A stretch of 38,396 nt of DNA, from positions 1 to 38,396 of the forward strand of contig PNKZ01000034.1 in assembly GCA_013822735.1 (NCBI GenBank), read 5' to 3'. Of the stretch, positions 23,289-32,172 are shown piece after piece. The position numbers and the translations under genes were made by a program. Position 1 is the stretch's first letter. Each line of letters opens with the position of its first letter. The notes beneath the pieces were generated by a model. That model made no database searches and had not been told where the DNA came from. It saw nothing but the letters and a program-made list of their open reading frames with translations. Source of the DNA: Pirellula sp. (GTDB lineage: Bacteria > Planctomycetota > Planctomycetia > Pirellulales > PNKZ01).

Positions 23289-25277
23289 TCACCGGGCCGA
23301 CAGCGCGGCGTAGATCATCATCGCCGCCGCGCCGCGCGAGATCGGCGCCGTTCCCTCCCGGATTCCCGCAGGGGTTCGTCCGAACAGCCGTCTAAACTCC
23401 GCCGCCGTTACGGGTTTCTCCGGCGCGGCGTTGGATTCCGCGGCAACCGCTGCAATGCGCCGAGCTAGGGCATTGCCGTCGTGTTTGCCGGTGCTCACGC
23501 TCATGAGCCCTTCGGCCCACAGTTCGGCAATCTCGCGCGAAAGCGGCGCGTTCGGCCGGGCGTCGTAGTCGGCGAAAAAGCCCTTCGTGCCGAGGTACTG
23601 AATCGCCGGAATCCATGCGTCGCCGGCGTTCACCTCGAAATCGTTGAAGAAGCTCACGAGGTGCCGCTTGTCGGCCAGCGCACGCGTCAGTTCATCGCCG
23701 CTCAGTTCGCCCGGCGTCGTTTGCTTGCGCTTAGCCAATGCCGCCGCGACACCCGCCGCCTCGCCCGTCTGCATCCAAACCGGTTCGAGACGAACCGCAC
23801 CCCAGGCGATGTGTGTCGCCGAAAGACAAAGCGGCACGATCAGGTTGTCGATATCTTTCGGCAGCAGCGCCCGATACGGAATCTGTCCCGGCCGGGATTC
23901 TTCCGTGAGGATCAGCTTCCCTTCGTAGTGAAAGCCGGGGCGGCTCTCGGTCGTGCACGAATGCGAATCCATGTACCAATCGGTCACGGCCACCGAGTCG
24001 CCGTGGATCGGCGCGCGTGCGAAGCCCGGCGCTTGTGAGTTGTCGTGCTCCGTGTAGACGTGACGCCCGACCAGCCGACGCGTTTCGCGCACGTACATCT
24101 CATACGGCAGGTAGCCGTTGTCGAGATATTCGTCTTTCGGCAGTCCCCAGCGGCGAAAGTCTTTCTGCTTTGCCGCCGGCACCGATGCGTCGTTCTGCAA
24201 AAACCAGATCAGGCCCAACGCGAAATCGAGATGCCGCTTCGTGATCCGCTCACGTGTCGGCCAATCGGCTTCGGGGTACGCATGGTTCTCTCCCGGCAAG
24301 ATCGGGCTGTTCATGTGCGACTTATGGTTCGGTCCATTGTTCGTCGCGATGCTTTTACGTTCGTAGTCGACGTATTCCGCACGATCGTAGCCCTCGGGCG
24401 GCGACGCCAGCATCACGCGGTTGGCCGGATCGCTGGAAACGCAAAGCCGCATATTGAAGGCCTGGATCGCCCCGTCGGCCGTGAACGGGCTCGTCGGATC
24501 GATCGAGCCTTGCTTCTGAGAATACGGGCGAATGTTCAGTTTGCCGTCGACGGCAAGTTGCGGCGCCGGGCCTTTGCCGATGTTGGTGAATATTTTTCCC
24601 GCATGCGGCTCGTCGTATTCCGAGCGGGCTTCACGGCCGACCCGATATTCGGCCTTCGCCAAGGCCATCAAATCTCCTTCGTACATCGCATCGACGAACG
24701 TATCGCCTGCGACGGTCGCTTGCTTGTCGCCTGAATACTCCCCCAACGTGACGCTCTGCAGAATGGCTCCCTCGCGCTTCACCGCAGCGGGATAATAGCC
24801 GAGCAAGGTCGTGATCTTCGGCTCCGCCGTCACGAGCCGGCAAAACTCCCGCTCCGCGATGTGCGGCTCCACCCAACCGATCGGATAGTGCGTTTGCGAG
24901 TAATGCACGGTCTTGAAATCGGGCGAATCCTCGCCGTAGGTGGTGCGATAATGCTCTTCGATGTTTTGCAGCAGTTCGCTGAAAAGCGGCGCTCGAGGGC
25001 CGCCGTAGAGGGCGTCCCATTGCATGAGTCCGTTGGTCATCATGCCGCCGAGGTGTTGTGTGTGTTGCACCAGCAACACGCTGCACCCGTCACGCGCGGC
25101 ACGCACCGCGCACGCAATGCCTGCGGGAGTTCCGCCGATGACGACGACGTCGAACCGTTGACCGTCGACCGCTTCCACGGCAGCCGACTTGAGCTCCGCA
25201 CCCCGCGCCGGCGGAAGCAAGACCAGCAACGCACCGATCACGAGGGCAAAGCGACTTGAGAAACCGCTCGTACGCAT
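23289..25277 (-). CDS. Secreted FAD-dependent oxidoreductase (FAD_oxidored family) 1
   Basis: A 662-residue exported flavoprotein, last gene of the sialidase cluster. Residues 1-27 form a signal peptide. FDVVVIGGTPAGIACAVRAARDG (42-64) is the dinucleotide-binding fold with GGTPAG at 48-53, and HLGGMMTNGLMQWDALYGG is the second FAD contact typical of this family (Pfam FAD_oxidored). A FVDAMYEGDLM segment and a C-terminal CLSATHIAWGAVRLEPVWMQTGEAAGVAAALA complete the FAD site. The last 120 residues resemble an S-layer-homology-like or helical appendage (ISRGAAAMMIYAAL). The reaction is unknown; family members are often mislabelled xanthan lyase. A good AGGGAG site precedes ATG 25277. It begins 21 bases after the second flavoprotein and ends 17 bases from the convergent mrp stop. 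Confidence 0.85.
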   Translation of the reverse strand: MRTSGFSSRFALVIGALLVLLPPARGAELKSAAVEAVDGQRFDVVVIGGTPAGIACAVRAARDGCSVLLVQHTQHLGGMMTNGLMQWDALYGGPRAPLFSELLQNIEEHYRTTYGEDSPDFKTVHYSQTHYPIGWVEPHIAEREFCRLVTAEPKITTLLGYYPAAVKREGAILQSVTLGEYSGDKQATVAGDTFVDAMYEGDLMALAKAEYRVGREARSEYDEPHAGKIFTNIGKGPAPQLAVDGKLNIRPYSQKQGSIDPTSPFTADGAIQAFNMRLCVSSDPANRVMLASPPEGYDRAEYVDYERKSIATNNGPNHKSHMNSPILPGENHAYPEADWPTRERITKRHLDFALGLIWFLQNDASVPAAKQKDFRRWGLPKDEYLDNGYLPYEMYVRETRRLVGRHVYTEHDNSQAPGFARAPIHGDSVAVTDWYMDSHSCTTESRPGFHYEGKLILTEESRPGQIPYRALLPKDIDNLIVPLCLSATHIAWGAVRLEPVWMQTGEAAGVAAALAKRKQTTPGELSGDELTRALADKRHLVSFFNDFEVNAGDAWIPAIQYLGTKGFFADYDARPNAPLSREIAELWAEGLMSVSTGKHDGNALARRIAAVAAESNAAPEKPVTAAEFRRLFGRTPAGIREGTAPISRGAAAMMIYAALSAR

Positions 25278-25298
25278 CGCACATCTCCCTAATCGATA

Positions 25299-27011
25299 CT
25301 ATTGCTTCGAAGCCGCTTCCGATTTCCATTCGAGCACTTGGCCGTCGTCGAGCAGGCGACGGCGCAGTTTTTCGTAGTCGACCTTCTGCACGGGGCACGC
25401 GTCGTCGATCGCATGGCACGCCGCCGTGGCAGCCGATTGGCTGCTCGCCATGAAGACCGGCTCCATCCGGATGCTGCTGAAGGCCGTGTGACTGGCCGAC
25501 AAGGCGAACGTGACGAACAGGTTCTCGCACTCCGCGGCCTTCGGGACGATCGCTTCATAGCCGATGCCGTACGGCGGCGCTCCGTCTCGACCGCCGGCCG
25601 TTTTTCCCTCGCGCGTGACGACGCCGTCCTTGACGATTCGGCGAATCTCATGCGTGTCGGTGCCGTACGAGCCCAAGGAAACGGGCTTCGCCGCCTTGGC
25701 GCGACCGAACGTGTGATGCTCCGTCAACACGAGGTCCGACACCATGCGCCGACCTTCACGGATATAGAGCTGATGCGGCCAGCCGCCGGTATCGGGGAAC
25801 TCGTCGCGCGGCAGCCCGAACCGGCGCATCTCGTCGCGCACGCGACTCGGCACCCGTTCGTCGGTCGCGAGGAAATGCAGCAAGCCGCGATGGTAGTTCT
25901 CGTGCTGCTTGGCGATTTCCGCGCGACGGGCGTGGCCTGCCTCGGGCCATTCCCAGTTTTCGCCCGGCAGGTTGCCGCCGAACGTCGCCGTGTTGAAATC
26001 CCACTTGTCGTTCGGCAGCGCGTCGTATTTGGAGAACCAACGCAAGTCGACATCGTCCCCCATCGCTTGGCAGGCGGCGATGAAACGGGCCACGATTTCG
26101 TAACGGCCGGCGTCGTAGTCGGCCGGCGGCGCAATCGGCAGCCGATCGGCGGCGGTCGTCAAGCAAAGTCGATAGCAGTAGGCTTGAATGCCCGGCGCAG
26201 GATCGCCGGGCGTGCCGGGTTCGCCGGCATTGATCAGCGGCAGTAGCCCGCTCTTCGGATCGCCGGGCACACGGAACGGATCGAGCGGCAAGTCGCGATC
26301 CCAAACGCCTTGCCCTCCCGCAACGCGGCCGCTCGGGCCGGGCGTGAGGTGCCCGACGCGCGGGCGGTACTTTGCGTCGTAGTAGATGCCGTTGTAGGTT
26401 TCGCCGTACTTGGCGTTCCCTTCGCGAGCGACGGTATACGTCACTCCGGCGGCTCCCATCAGGTCCCCTTCGTACGTCGCGTCGATGAACATCTTGGCGC
26501 GGATCACGCGCCCGTTGGCCGTGTGTAGTTCGGTGATTCGCGCACCGTTCTTCACTGTCTTAGTGAGCTGCGCTTCGCGAACGACCGTGATGCCCGCTTC
26601 ACGCACCATTTCGTCAAACACCGCTTCGGCCGTATGCGGCTCAATCGAATAAGCGCCGCCGGTGGCAGGTCCGCCGGCTTTACTCACAAATGGTTTGTCC
26701 CAGGCAAGTTCCTTGCCGTAGCGCTTCACCAAGCGCGTGAAGTATTCCCGAGCCAAGCCGCCGACGGACCGCGGATCGCCGATATCGACGGCGCTCAACC
26801 CTCCGGAGGTCATGCCCCCCAGGTGACGACCCGGCTCGACCAACACCGCCTTTTTCCCCAGGCGCGCGGCTTGCACCGCCGCGACCACGCCGCCGGACGT
26901 TCCGCCGTAAACGCAAATGTCGGCCTCGATCATTTGCTCGGCGGCGAACAGCGGTGCGGTACAGGCGAACCACGAACTGAGCAGGCTTAAGACTATGGTT
27001 TGGCGAAGCAT
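25299..27011 (-). CDS. Secreted FAD-dependent oxidoreductase (FAD_oxidored family) 2
   Basis: A 570-residue exported flavoprotein, paralogous to its downstream neighbour. A signal peptide occupies about residues 1-24. ADICVYGGTSGGVVAAVQAARLG (30-52) is the FAD-binding fold, and HLGGMTSGGLSAVDIG (63-78) the second FAD contact. FIDATYEGDLMGAAGV and the C-terminal FVTFALSASHTAFSSIRMEPVFMASSQSAATAACHAI are the matching conserved segments. It lacks the C-terminal extension of the other copy. Sequence resemblance along the whole length (GENHAYPE or GENWEWPEA, then RFGLPRDEF, then YEMYVRE or LYIREGRR) shows an old duplication. The electron acceptor and the substrate are unknown; polyols or sugar derivatives freed by the adjacent sialidases are a guess. 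The gap to the sialidase gene is 31 bases. Confidence 0.85.
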   Translation of the reverse strand: MLRQTIVLSLLSSWFACTAPLFAAEQMIEADICVYGGTSGGVVAAVQAARLGKKAVLVEPGRHLGGMTSGGLSAVDIGDPRSVGGLAREYFTRLVKRYGKELAWDKPFVSKAGGPATGGAYSIEPHTAEAVFDEMVREAGITVVREAQLTKTVKNGARITELHTANGRVIRAKMFIDATYEGDLMGAAGVTYTVAREGNAKYGETYNGIYYDAKYRPRVGHLTPGPSGRVAGGQGVWDRDLPLDPFRVPGDPKSGLLPLINAGEPGTPGDPAPGIQAYCYRLCLTTAADRLPIAPPADYDAGRYEIVARFIAACQAMGDDVDLRWFSKYDALPNDKWDFNTATFGGNLPGENWEWPEAGHARRAEIAKQHENYHRGLLHFLATDERVPSRVRDEMRRFGLPRDEFPDTGGWPHQLYIREGRRMVSDLVLTEHHTFGRAKAAKPVSLGSYGTDTHEIRRIVKDGVVTREGKTAGGRDGAPPYGIGYEAIVPKAAECENLFVTFALSASHTAFSSIRMEPVFMASSQSAATAACHAIDDACPVQKVDYEKLRRRLLDDGQVLEWKSEAASKQ

Positions 27012-27042
27012 CGGCAGCTCTCGGGTGATGTTCGTGGAGGTG

Positions 27043-29442
27043 TTACTTCGTTCTTACGGCGGCGGCGCGACGGTCGGTGTCGTCTAAGCGAAACCGTATG
27101 GCCACCACCGATTGTTTCTCATTGCCCGGATGCAGCTTGATGTACGTCGTGGCAACCAGCTCGCCGTCGGGCAAAACTTCGAGGCCCGGGTAGCCGCAAT
27201 CGCGTCCGCCGTAGCTATGCAGCAGCTTGATGCGATAGTCGCCGTCGCGTCCGGCGACAATGTCTTCGTATCGTCCGACCCAAGCGACGAAATGATCACG
27301 CGTGGGGCTGCCGCCGCCGGTATCGCGAAAGCAAACAACAAGACGGCCGTCGGCGGTCGTCTGCGCCATGTGGCGATCTCCCCATAAGCCGCGCGGCAAT
27401 TCCTTCTCGGTCGACCAGGTCTTGCCTTCGTCGTCGCTTGTGAGATAGAGAGCCCGTCGAGTGGCGTTCTCGCGCAGCAGGCACAGCAGCTGCTTGCCGT
27501 CGGGCGAACGGACAACCGCCGGTTCACAAGGCTTCTTGTCCGCGATGTCGAGAATGATTTCCCAGGGCGACCAAGTCAGCCCGCCGTCTGCGGAGATGCT
27601 TTGCGCGACGATGTTCGACTTTTTGTCTTTCACGTCGTGGGGGCGACGAATATTGGAAAGCCCCAGCAAGCGACGGCCGCCGTCGATCGGCACGATCGTG
27701 CAAAACGGCATCACGCCGGCCAGGCCCGTCGATTGCATCTCCGACCAAGTACGTCCCTCGTCGAGCGAGTGCGAAGCTTGCATCGTGCCGTCGATGCCTT
27801 GGCCGGCGAACACAAACAGTCGCGCCGTCCCTTGCGGGTCGCTCAAGCGATACAGGCTCGGGCAGTTCTTCACCTTGGCCCAACTCTCCGGCACCGCAAG
27901 AAGTTCGCTCCAGATGCGGCCGGCGTCGTCGCTCCGTTTGAGCGGCCCGCAACCGCCGCCGTGGCCGTAGGTCCACGTGCAGAACATGGTCTTGCCGTCG
28001 GGCAGTAACAGCGTCGTCGGATGTCCTTGGTAGACGGTCGCCGTGCCTTGCGCGATGACGGTCTGCCGTTCGGTTTCTGCGGAAAGGTCCACGGTCGGCG
28101 GGTACGTAGAAGCATCGCTCGCGGCAGCCGACGTAGCAACCGCGGCGGCCGATTCGCCGGCGCCGCCTAAGTCGGGCGCTTCGTCTTTGTTCGACGATTC
28201 CTTAATTGATGCGAGCTGATCGCGGCCGAACGTCAGCCATTCCAGATTGAAACGGGCGAAATGGAGTTCGTCCCAGTAGTGCGTGGTTCCCTTCGCGCCG
28301 CGTTCGTAGATGTAGCCGATCGTGCCGTCGCCGAAGACTACCATGTCGGAATACGATCCCGGATGCGGCCAGATTGTGCGGCCGGCGCTCCATGTCTCTC
28401 CTTCGTCGTAGCTGAGGCGCACCGTGAGGTTGTACCGGCCGTACGGGTGTTCCTCTTCGCGATGCGGCGACGCCGGGCTGGAAAACAGCAGCCGATTGAC
28501 TTCCCCTTGCGACGCCAGCGACAACCGTTCGACGCTGCCATGACAGCGCGGCGTGATCAGTTCTTCGGCCCGCCGAGGAGGCGTCCAGCTGACGCCGGCA
28601 TCGGAGCTATACGAGACGAGATGCCGGAGATTGTCGGGCGCATCGGTGTTGCTCTCGTTGCGGGCGATCGCCATCACGCGACCATCGGCCAGCTCCGTGA
28701 ATTGGCACTCGCTCGTATGCATGCCGAGCGTGCCGCCGAGTTGCCAACTCTTGCCGTGATCGTCGGTGTAGAAGCAATGCGTAAAGCTGCGGAGTCGACC
28801 ACCGCCGACGTCCTCACGATGCCGGGCCGGCACGAGCAGGCGACCTTTCTTTGCTCCGGCGCTGATTTGCACGACCCCGTTGCCCGGGCCGACGCCGTAG
28901 CGTTGTGCCCAACCGTGTTCCCAAGCCGCGCCGATGCCGCGCGGTTTCACAAGCCCGTCGTCCTTGGTCTCCTTGCTTTTGAGACGATCCCATTCCGGCC
29001 GAACGACTTGGTCGTGGATGCTCGTCGGCCCTTGCCACGTGCGGCCATGATCATCGCTGGTCATCGTCGCAAATTGCTTCTTATCGCGTAGGAAGAAGAT
29101 CCAGAGGCGATCGTTCGTAGCGTCGCGCGTCACGGTGAGGTCGGTCGACGTCCGATGTTCGTCGTCGAGGACGACTTGTTCTTTACTCCAAGTGCGCCCC
29201 TGATCCCGGCTGCGCTTGAGAACGATGTCGTGATCTCCGATATCCCCCGGCCCGGTGTTGCGCTTTTCGACGATGGCCAATAGCGCACCGTCGCCGGCAA
29301 GCAGTAGCGACGGAATGCGGTAGTTCGGCTTGTTTTCCGGCGTCAATTTGAAGACCGGCGTCGTTTCGAACAACGGCGCCGCCGCGCCGGCGTGAGTCGC
29401 CAACCCGTAGGTAAGTGCCGTAGCTAGGAGAACGCGTAGCAT
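27043..29442 (-). CDS. Secreted double-domain sialidase-like protein
   Basis: A 799-residue exported protein with two BNR/sialidase-like propellers in one chain. The signal peptide is about residues 1-20. Domain 1 (about 30-408) has the RIP motif (Arg42 in YRIP) and Asp boxes at 78-85, 129-136, 226-233, 279-286 and 344-351. It also has ARNE (Arg261) and PGSYSD with Tyr364, a candidate nucleophile. An Ala/Ser/Glu-rich linker (about 412-450) leads to domain 2 (about 455-790), with Asp-box-like repeats near 504-511, 559-566, 618-624 and 669-676 but no YRIP motif. Domain 2 does contain candidate arginines (LLREN, CFRDT). ATG 29442 has GAGGG five bases upstream; a TTG nine codons earlier is rejected. 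It belongs between the GH33-type gene and the flavoproteins. Confidence 0.85.
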   Translation of the reverse strand: MLRVLLATALTYGLATHAGAAAPLFETTPVFKLTPENKPNYRIPSLLLAGDGALLAIVEKRNTGPGDIGDHDIVLKRSRDQGRTWSKEQVVLDDEHRTSTDLTVTRDATNDRLWIFFLRDKKQFATMTSDDHGRTWQGPTSIHDQVVRPEWDRLKSKETKDDGLVKPRGIGAAWEHGWAQRYGVGPGNGVVQISAGAKKGRLLVPARHREDVGGGRLRSFTHCFYTDDHGKSWQLGGTLGMHTSECQFTELADGRVMAIARNESNTDAPDNLRHLVSYSSDAGVSWTPPRRAEELITPRCHGSVERLSLASQGEVNRLLFSSPASPHREEEHPYGRYNLTVRLSYDEGETWSAGRTIWPHPGSYSDMVVFGDGTIGYIYERGAKGTTHYWDELHFARFNLEWLTFGRDQLASIKESSNKDEAPDLGGAGESAAAVATSAAASDASTYPPTVDLSAETERQTVIAQGTATVYQGHPTTLLLPDGKTMFCTWTYGHGGGCGPLKRSDDAGRIWSELLAVPESWAKVKNCPSLYRLSDPQGTARLFVFAGQGIDGTMQASHSLDEGRTWSEMQSTGLAGVMPFCTIVPIDGGRRLLGLSNIRRPHDVKDKKSNIVAQSISADGGLTWSPWEIILDIADKKPCEPAVVRSPDGKQLLCLLRENATRRALYLTSDDEGKTWSTEKELPRGLWGDRHMAQTTADGRLVVCFRDTGGGSPTRDHFVAWVGRYEDIVAGRDGDYRIKLLHSYGGRDCGYPGLEVLPDGELVATTYIKLHPGNEKQSVVAIRFRLDDTDRRAAAVRTK

Positions 29443-29495
29443 GGAACCCTCGGGCCATCTGCGAAACAAGAATTGCTAACTGCTTGGCGGTGCAA

Positions 29496-30785
29496 TTACT
29501 TTTGCGAAGGCGGGGTTGCAGGCGACAGTTGTGGAACGTCGCGGCCGTCGGTGAGCCATTCCATGTTGAAGCGTGCCAGCGTAAGGCCGGCGTAGCTGGT
29601 CGACTTCTTCTTTTCCTTGTCGCTTTTGCGGCCGGTTTCATAAAGGCAGAGAATCGTGCCGTCGGGAAGTACGGCGAGGTCGCTGTACGCGCTGTAGCTC
29701 GGTTCGAGCACTTTGTTTACCTCCCATGTTTGGCCTTCGTCGTAGCTGACCTTGATCGAAATGTTCTTCCGGTCGCGCGACTTGCCTGCGTCTTCCTTGC
29801 CGTCGAGGCGAGAAAGGTTATGCGGGTTGGCAAACACGATGCGATTCTTATCCCCCGTCGGTTGCGCCGAAAAGCGGACGATGCTCGCCATGCAGATCGG
29901 TTCGAGGAGCGCGTCGTCGAACTTCGGCTTCGACCAGCCGGTGGCGCCGTCGGGACTGACGGTCACCAGGCGGCGGTGGTTTAAGGATTCGCTACGGACG
30001 TTGAGCATGACCCGGCCGTCGGCGAGTTCGACGATCACCGTTTCGTTCGGATTGACCCATTCTTCGGTGTTGGGGACGGCGACATCGCCGGCCTTCCAGG
30101 TGCGGCCGTGGTCGTCGCTGTAGATGGTCGACGTGACGGACGGACGATGGGCATGGCCGCCGGTGCCGGTGGAGAGCCAAATCGGTACGACGAGCCGGCC
30201 GGTGCGGAGTTGAATGCCGTGAGCGGGGCCGGTTGCCAGGACCTTCCAATCGTAGTCGGAGCGGAATTTTTCAAACGCGCCGGTGATTTCGACCGGCGCG
30301 GAGAACGTTTGGCCGTCGTCGTCGCTGCGAATGTAGAAGCAGCGGCTGTATTCGAGGCAGAAGAGGAAATGCACCGAGCCGTCGCGATCGGCGAACCCGA
30401 CGGCGTTGTTGTAGGTGATGTCGGTGGGCTCGGCGAGCTTTTGGGCCAACGCGACGGGGTTCTTGATGTGCGGGCCCGGCACGTCGGCGATTTTTTGCCG
30501 CGGCGAGAAGGTTTTGCCGCCGTCGGTCGAGCGACGGAGCATGATGTCGATGGTATCCCAATCGCTCTTGCCGGTACGGCGCGCTTCGCAATAGGCGAGC
30601 ACCGTGCCCTTGGCGGTGACGATGAGGCCGGGAATGCGATAGATCGCGTAGTCTTCCTTGCCGCTCTCGAACATGGGGATTTGCTCCAGCAGCGGTTCGG
30701 CGGCGCGAAGCGTGGTGCAAACGCTTGCGATCGCCAGACAAGCGGCCGGCAAGAGGGCCGAGATCGTGCGACGGATTGTGAGCAT
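29496..30785 (-). CDS. Secreted GH33-type exo-alpha-sialidase
   Basis: A 429-residue exported glycosidase, likely hydrolysing terminal sialic acids. The signal peptide is about residues 1-28. Diagnostic features are the YRIP motif with Arg50, Asp boxes at 86-93, 154-161, 223-230 and 347-354, Glu248 in NPNET, Arg264 in NVRSE and the nucleophile region SAYSDL with Tyr367. The candidate acid/base Asp lies in the KSDWDTID segment (72-80). These fit the six-bladed propeller and arginine triad of family GH33. ATG 30785 follows GAGGAG, whereas the frame extends upstream without any conserved sequence. It begins 40 bases after the regulator stop. The true substrate could be another alpha-keto acid sugar. 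Confidence 0.9.
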   Translation of the reverse strand: MLTIRRTISALLPAACLAIASVCTTLRAAEPLLEQIPMFESGKEDYAIYRIPGLIVTAKGTVLAYCEARRTGKSDWDTIDIMLRRSTDGGKTFSPRQKIADVPGPHIKNPVALAQKLAEPTDITYNNAVGFADRDGSVHFLFCLEYSRCFYIRSDDDGQTFSAPVEITGAFEKFRSDYDWKVLATGPAHGIQLRTGRLVVPIWLSTGTGGHAHRPSVTSTIYSDDHGRTWKAGDVAVPNTEEWVNPNETVIVELADGRVMLNVRSESLNHRRLVTVSPDGATGWSKPKFDDALLEPICMASIVRFSAQPTGDKNRIVFANPHNLSRLDGKEDAGKSRDRKNISIKVSYDEGQTWEVNKVLEPSYSAYSDLAVLPDGTILCLYETGRKSDKEKKKSTSYAGLTLARFNMEWLTDGRDVPQLSPATPPSQK

Positions 30786-30825
30786 GGGAGAGACTCCTCG
30801 TTGAGTGGATGAGCGAGTTGGCGAG

Positions 30826-31917
30826 TTAGCGGGAGGGGGCGGAGCGGGATCGTTTGCCCGTCGGTAAGCGGAGGCAAACGGGAATGATGCGTCGATCAGG
30901 ATCGGGGCGGCTGCCGCGCGCGGCGGCCGCGAGCACGCGACCAAGTTCGGCGCCGTATTCCAATGGCGTAATCGTGGTTTGCGTACAGGCATAGGGAGAC
31001 GGAACGTCGGCTGAGTGCGCCACGTCGGCGACGGCGATGACGGGCCGACGCTTGGTTGGAATGCGGAGTGATTTGGTCGCCGTCTCGACCCCTTGCGCGA
31101 GAGGAACCGAACGGCACAGGCAGCCGAGGCGATCGGTCGATTTTGCGAGCTGCGCGGCCGCTTCGGCCGCGATGGCTTGTTCATCGGTCGGCAGGCAGCG
31201 AAGCGCGACGTCGGCCAACGGAATGCCGGCGGCGGCAAGCGCGGCGTGTGCGCCGTCGAGCATGGCGTGATCGCCGGCGGTGATGCGGTCGCGGAGGAGG
31301 ATAAGGAACTGTCGGCAGCCCTGCTTGAGCAGATGCTCGGCCAGCAGCGTGCCGATCTGCTGCTGATCGCGTTCGACGCTCGGCAAGCCGTTGACCGAGG
31401 GGTGCAGCGTACCGCTGACGACGGCGGGCAAGCCGCTGGCGACGACGAGCCGTTGCGCGGCGACGCTGGCGCGAATCAAGACGAACCCCGCGGTTTGGCG
31501 AGCCCGCAGGACGTCGTCGATGAGTCGTTCGACGTATTCCGCTTCTTCGGATTGCGGACGAAAGTTGAATTGGACATCGACGCCCGGCAGCGCGCTTTGC
31601 AGGCCGAACAAGACGCCGTCGGCCCAAAGTCCTTCGGTGCGCAGGTGGTCTTCGCGAATGACGATATGCACGCGCCGCAACGTCGATTGGGCTTCGTCGG
31701 CGGCGATGAGCGTTCCTTGCCGCTGCCGGCGGCGAATGACGCCGCGTTGGGCCAGCAATTGCAGCGCGCGATTGACGGTCGATCCGCTGACGCGGAGGAG
31801 CTGAGCCGTTTCCGCCGTGTTGAGATAGGGATCGCCCGGCCGCAAATTACGGCGACGGATATCGTCGATGATCTGTTGCGCGACGGCGGCGATCTTGGGT
31901 CCGGCGACGGTGGCCAT
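30826..31917 (-). CDS. GntR-type regulator with LacI-like sugar-binding domain
   Basis: A 363-residue transcription factor. A GntR winged helix-turn-helix (about 10-72; DPYLNTAETAQLLRVSGSTVNRALQLLAQRGVIRRRQRQGT) is followed by a periplasmic-binding-protein-like effector domain (about 82-355; VHIVIREDHLRTEG, GFVLIRASVAAQRL, VIAVADVAHSADVPSPYACTQTTITPLEYGAELGRVL). This is the AraR-like hybrid of a GntR head and a LacI-type sensor, normally a repressor released by a sugar. The start ATG 31917 is preferred; an upstream TTG at 31965 would add 16 residues and would place the start inside the palindromic operator. It is the first gene of the cluster, so it probably regulates itself, the sialidases, the flavoproteins and the divergent sulfatase. 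Confidence 0.85.
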   Translation of the reverse strand: MATVAGPKIAAVAQQIIDDIRRRNLRPGDPYLNTAETAQLLRVSGSTVNRALQLLAQRGVIRRRQRQGTLIAADEAQSTLRRVHIVIREDHLRTEGLWADGVLFGLQSALPGVDVQFNFRPQSEEAEYVERLIDDVLRARQTAGFVLIRASVAAQRLVVASGLPAVVSGTLHPSVNGLPSVERDQQQIGTLLAEHLLKQGCRQFLILLRDRITAGDHAMLDGAHAALAAAGIPLADVALRCLPTDEQAIAAEAAAQLAKSTDRLGCLCRSVPLAQGVETATKSLRIPTKRRPVIAVADVAHSADVPSPYACTQTTITPLEYGAELGRVLAAAARGSRPDPDRRIIPVCLRLPTGKRSRSAPSR

Positions 31918-31959
31918 GCGAGGCGTTCGGCTTGGTGAGGAAGGATGGTTCCGGCGGGG

Positions 31960-31976
31960 CGTCAATATTATTGACG
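31960..31976. promoter_or_regulatory. Perfect 17-bp palindrome, candidate operator of the GntR/LacI-type regulator
   Basis: CGTCAATA-T-TATTGACG is symmetric at all eight base pairs around one central base. It lies 43 bases upstream of the regulator start (minus strand) and about 197 bases upstream of the divergent sulfatase start. Its A/T-rich core and TTGAC half-sites suit a dimeric winged-helix repressor. Confidence 0.65.
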
Positions 31977-32172
31977 TGGCGATAAGATAAGCGAGCGGCC
32001 GGCCATGTCAAGCTTTTTTCGAGGAAACCGCAGTCGGCAACAGGCTGACGGGTATCAGGTTAGGCCGCACAGGCAAATAATGTGCGCCGGCAAGCCGTCG
32101 TACTGTCCAGCAGTTGCACACCTGACGCTGCGAACGCTTCACCCATGTCTCCATTGCTATCGAGAACTGACC

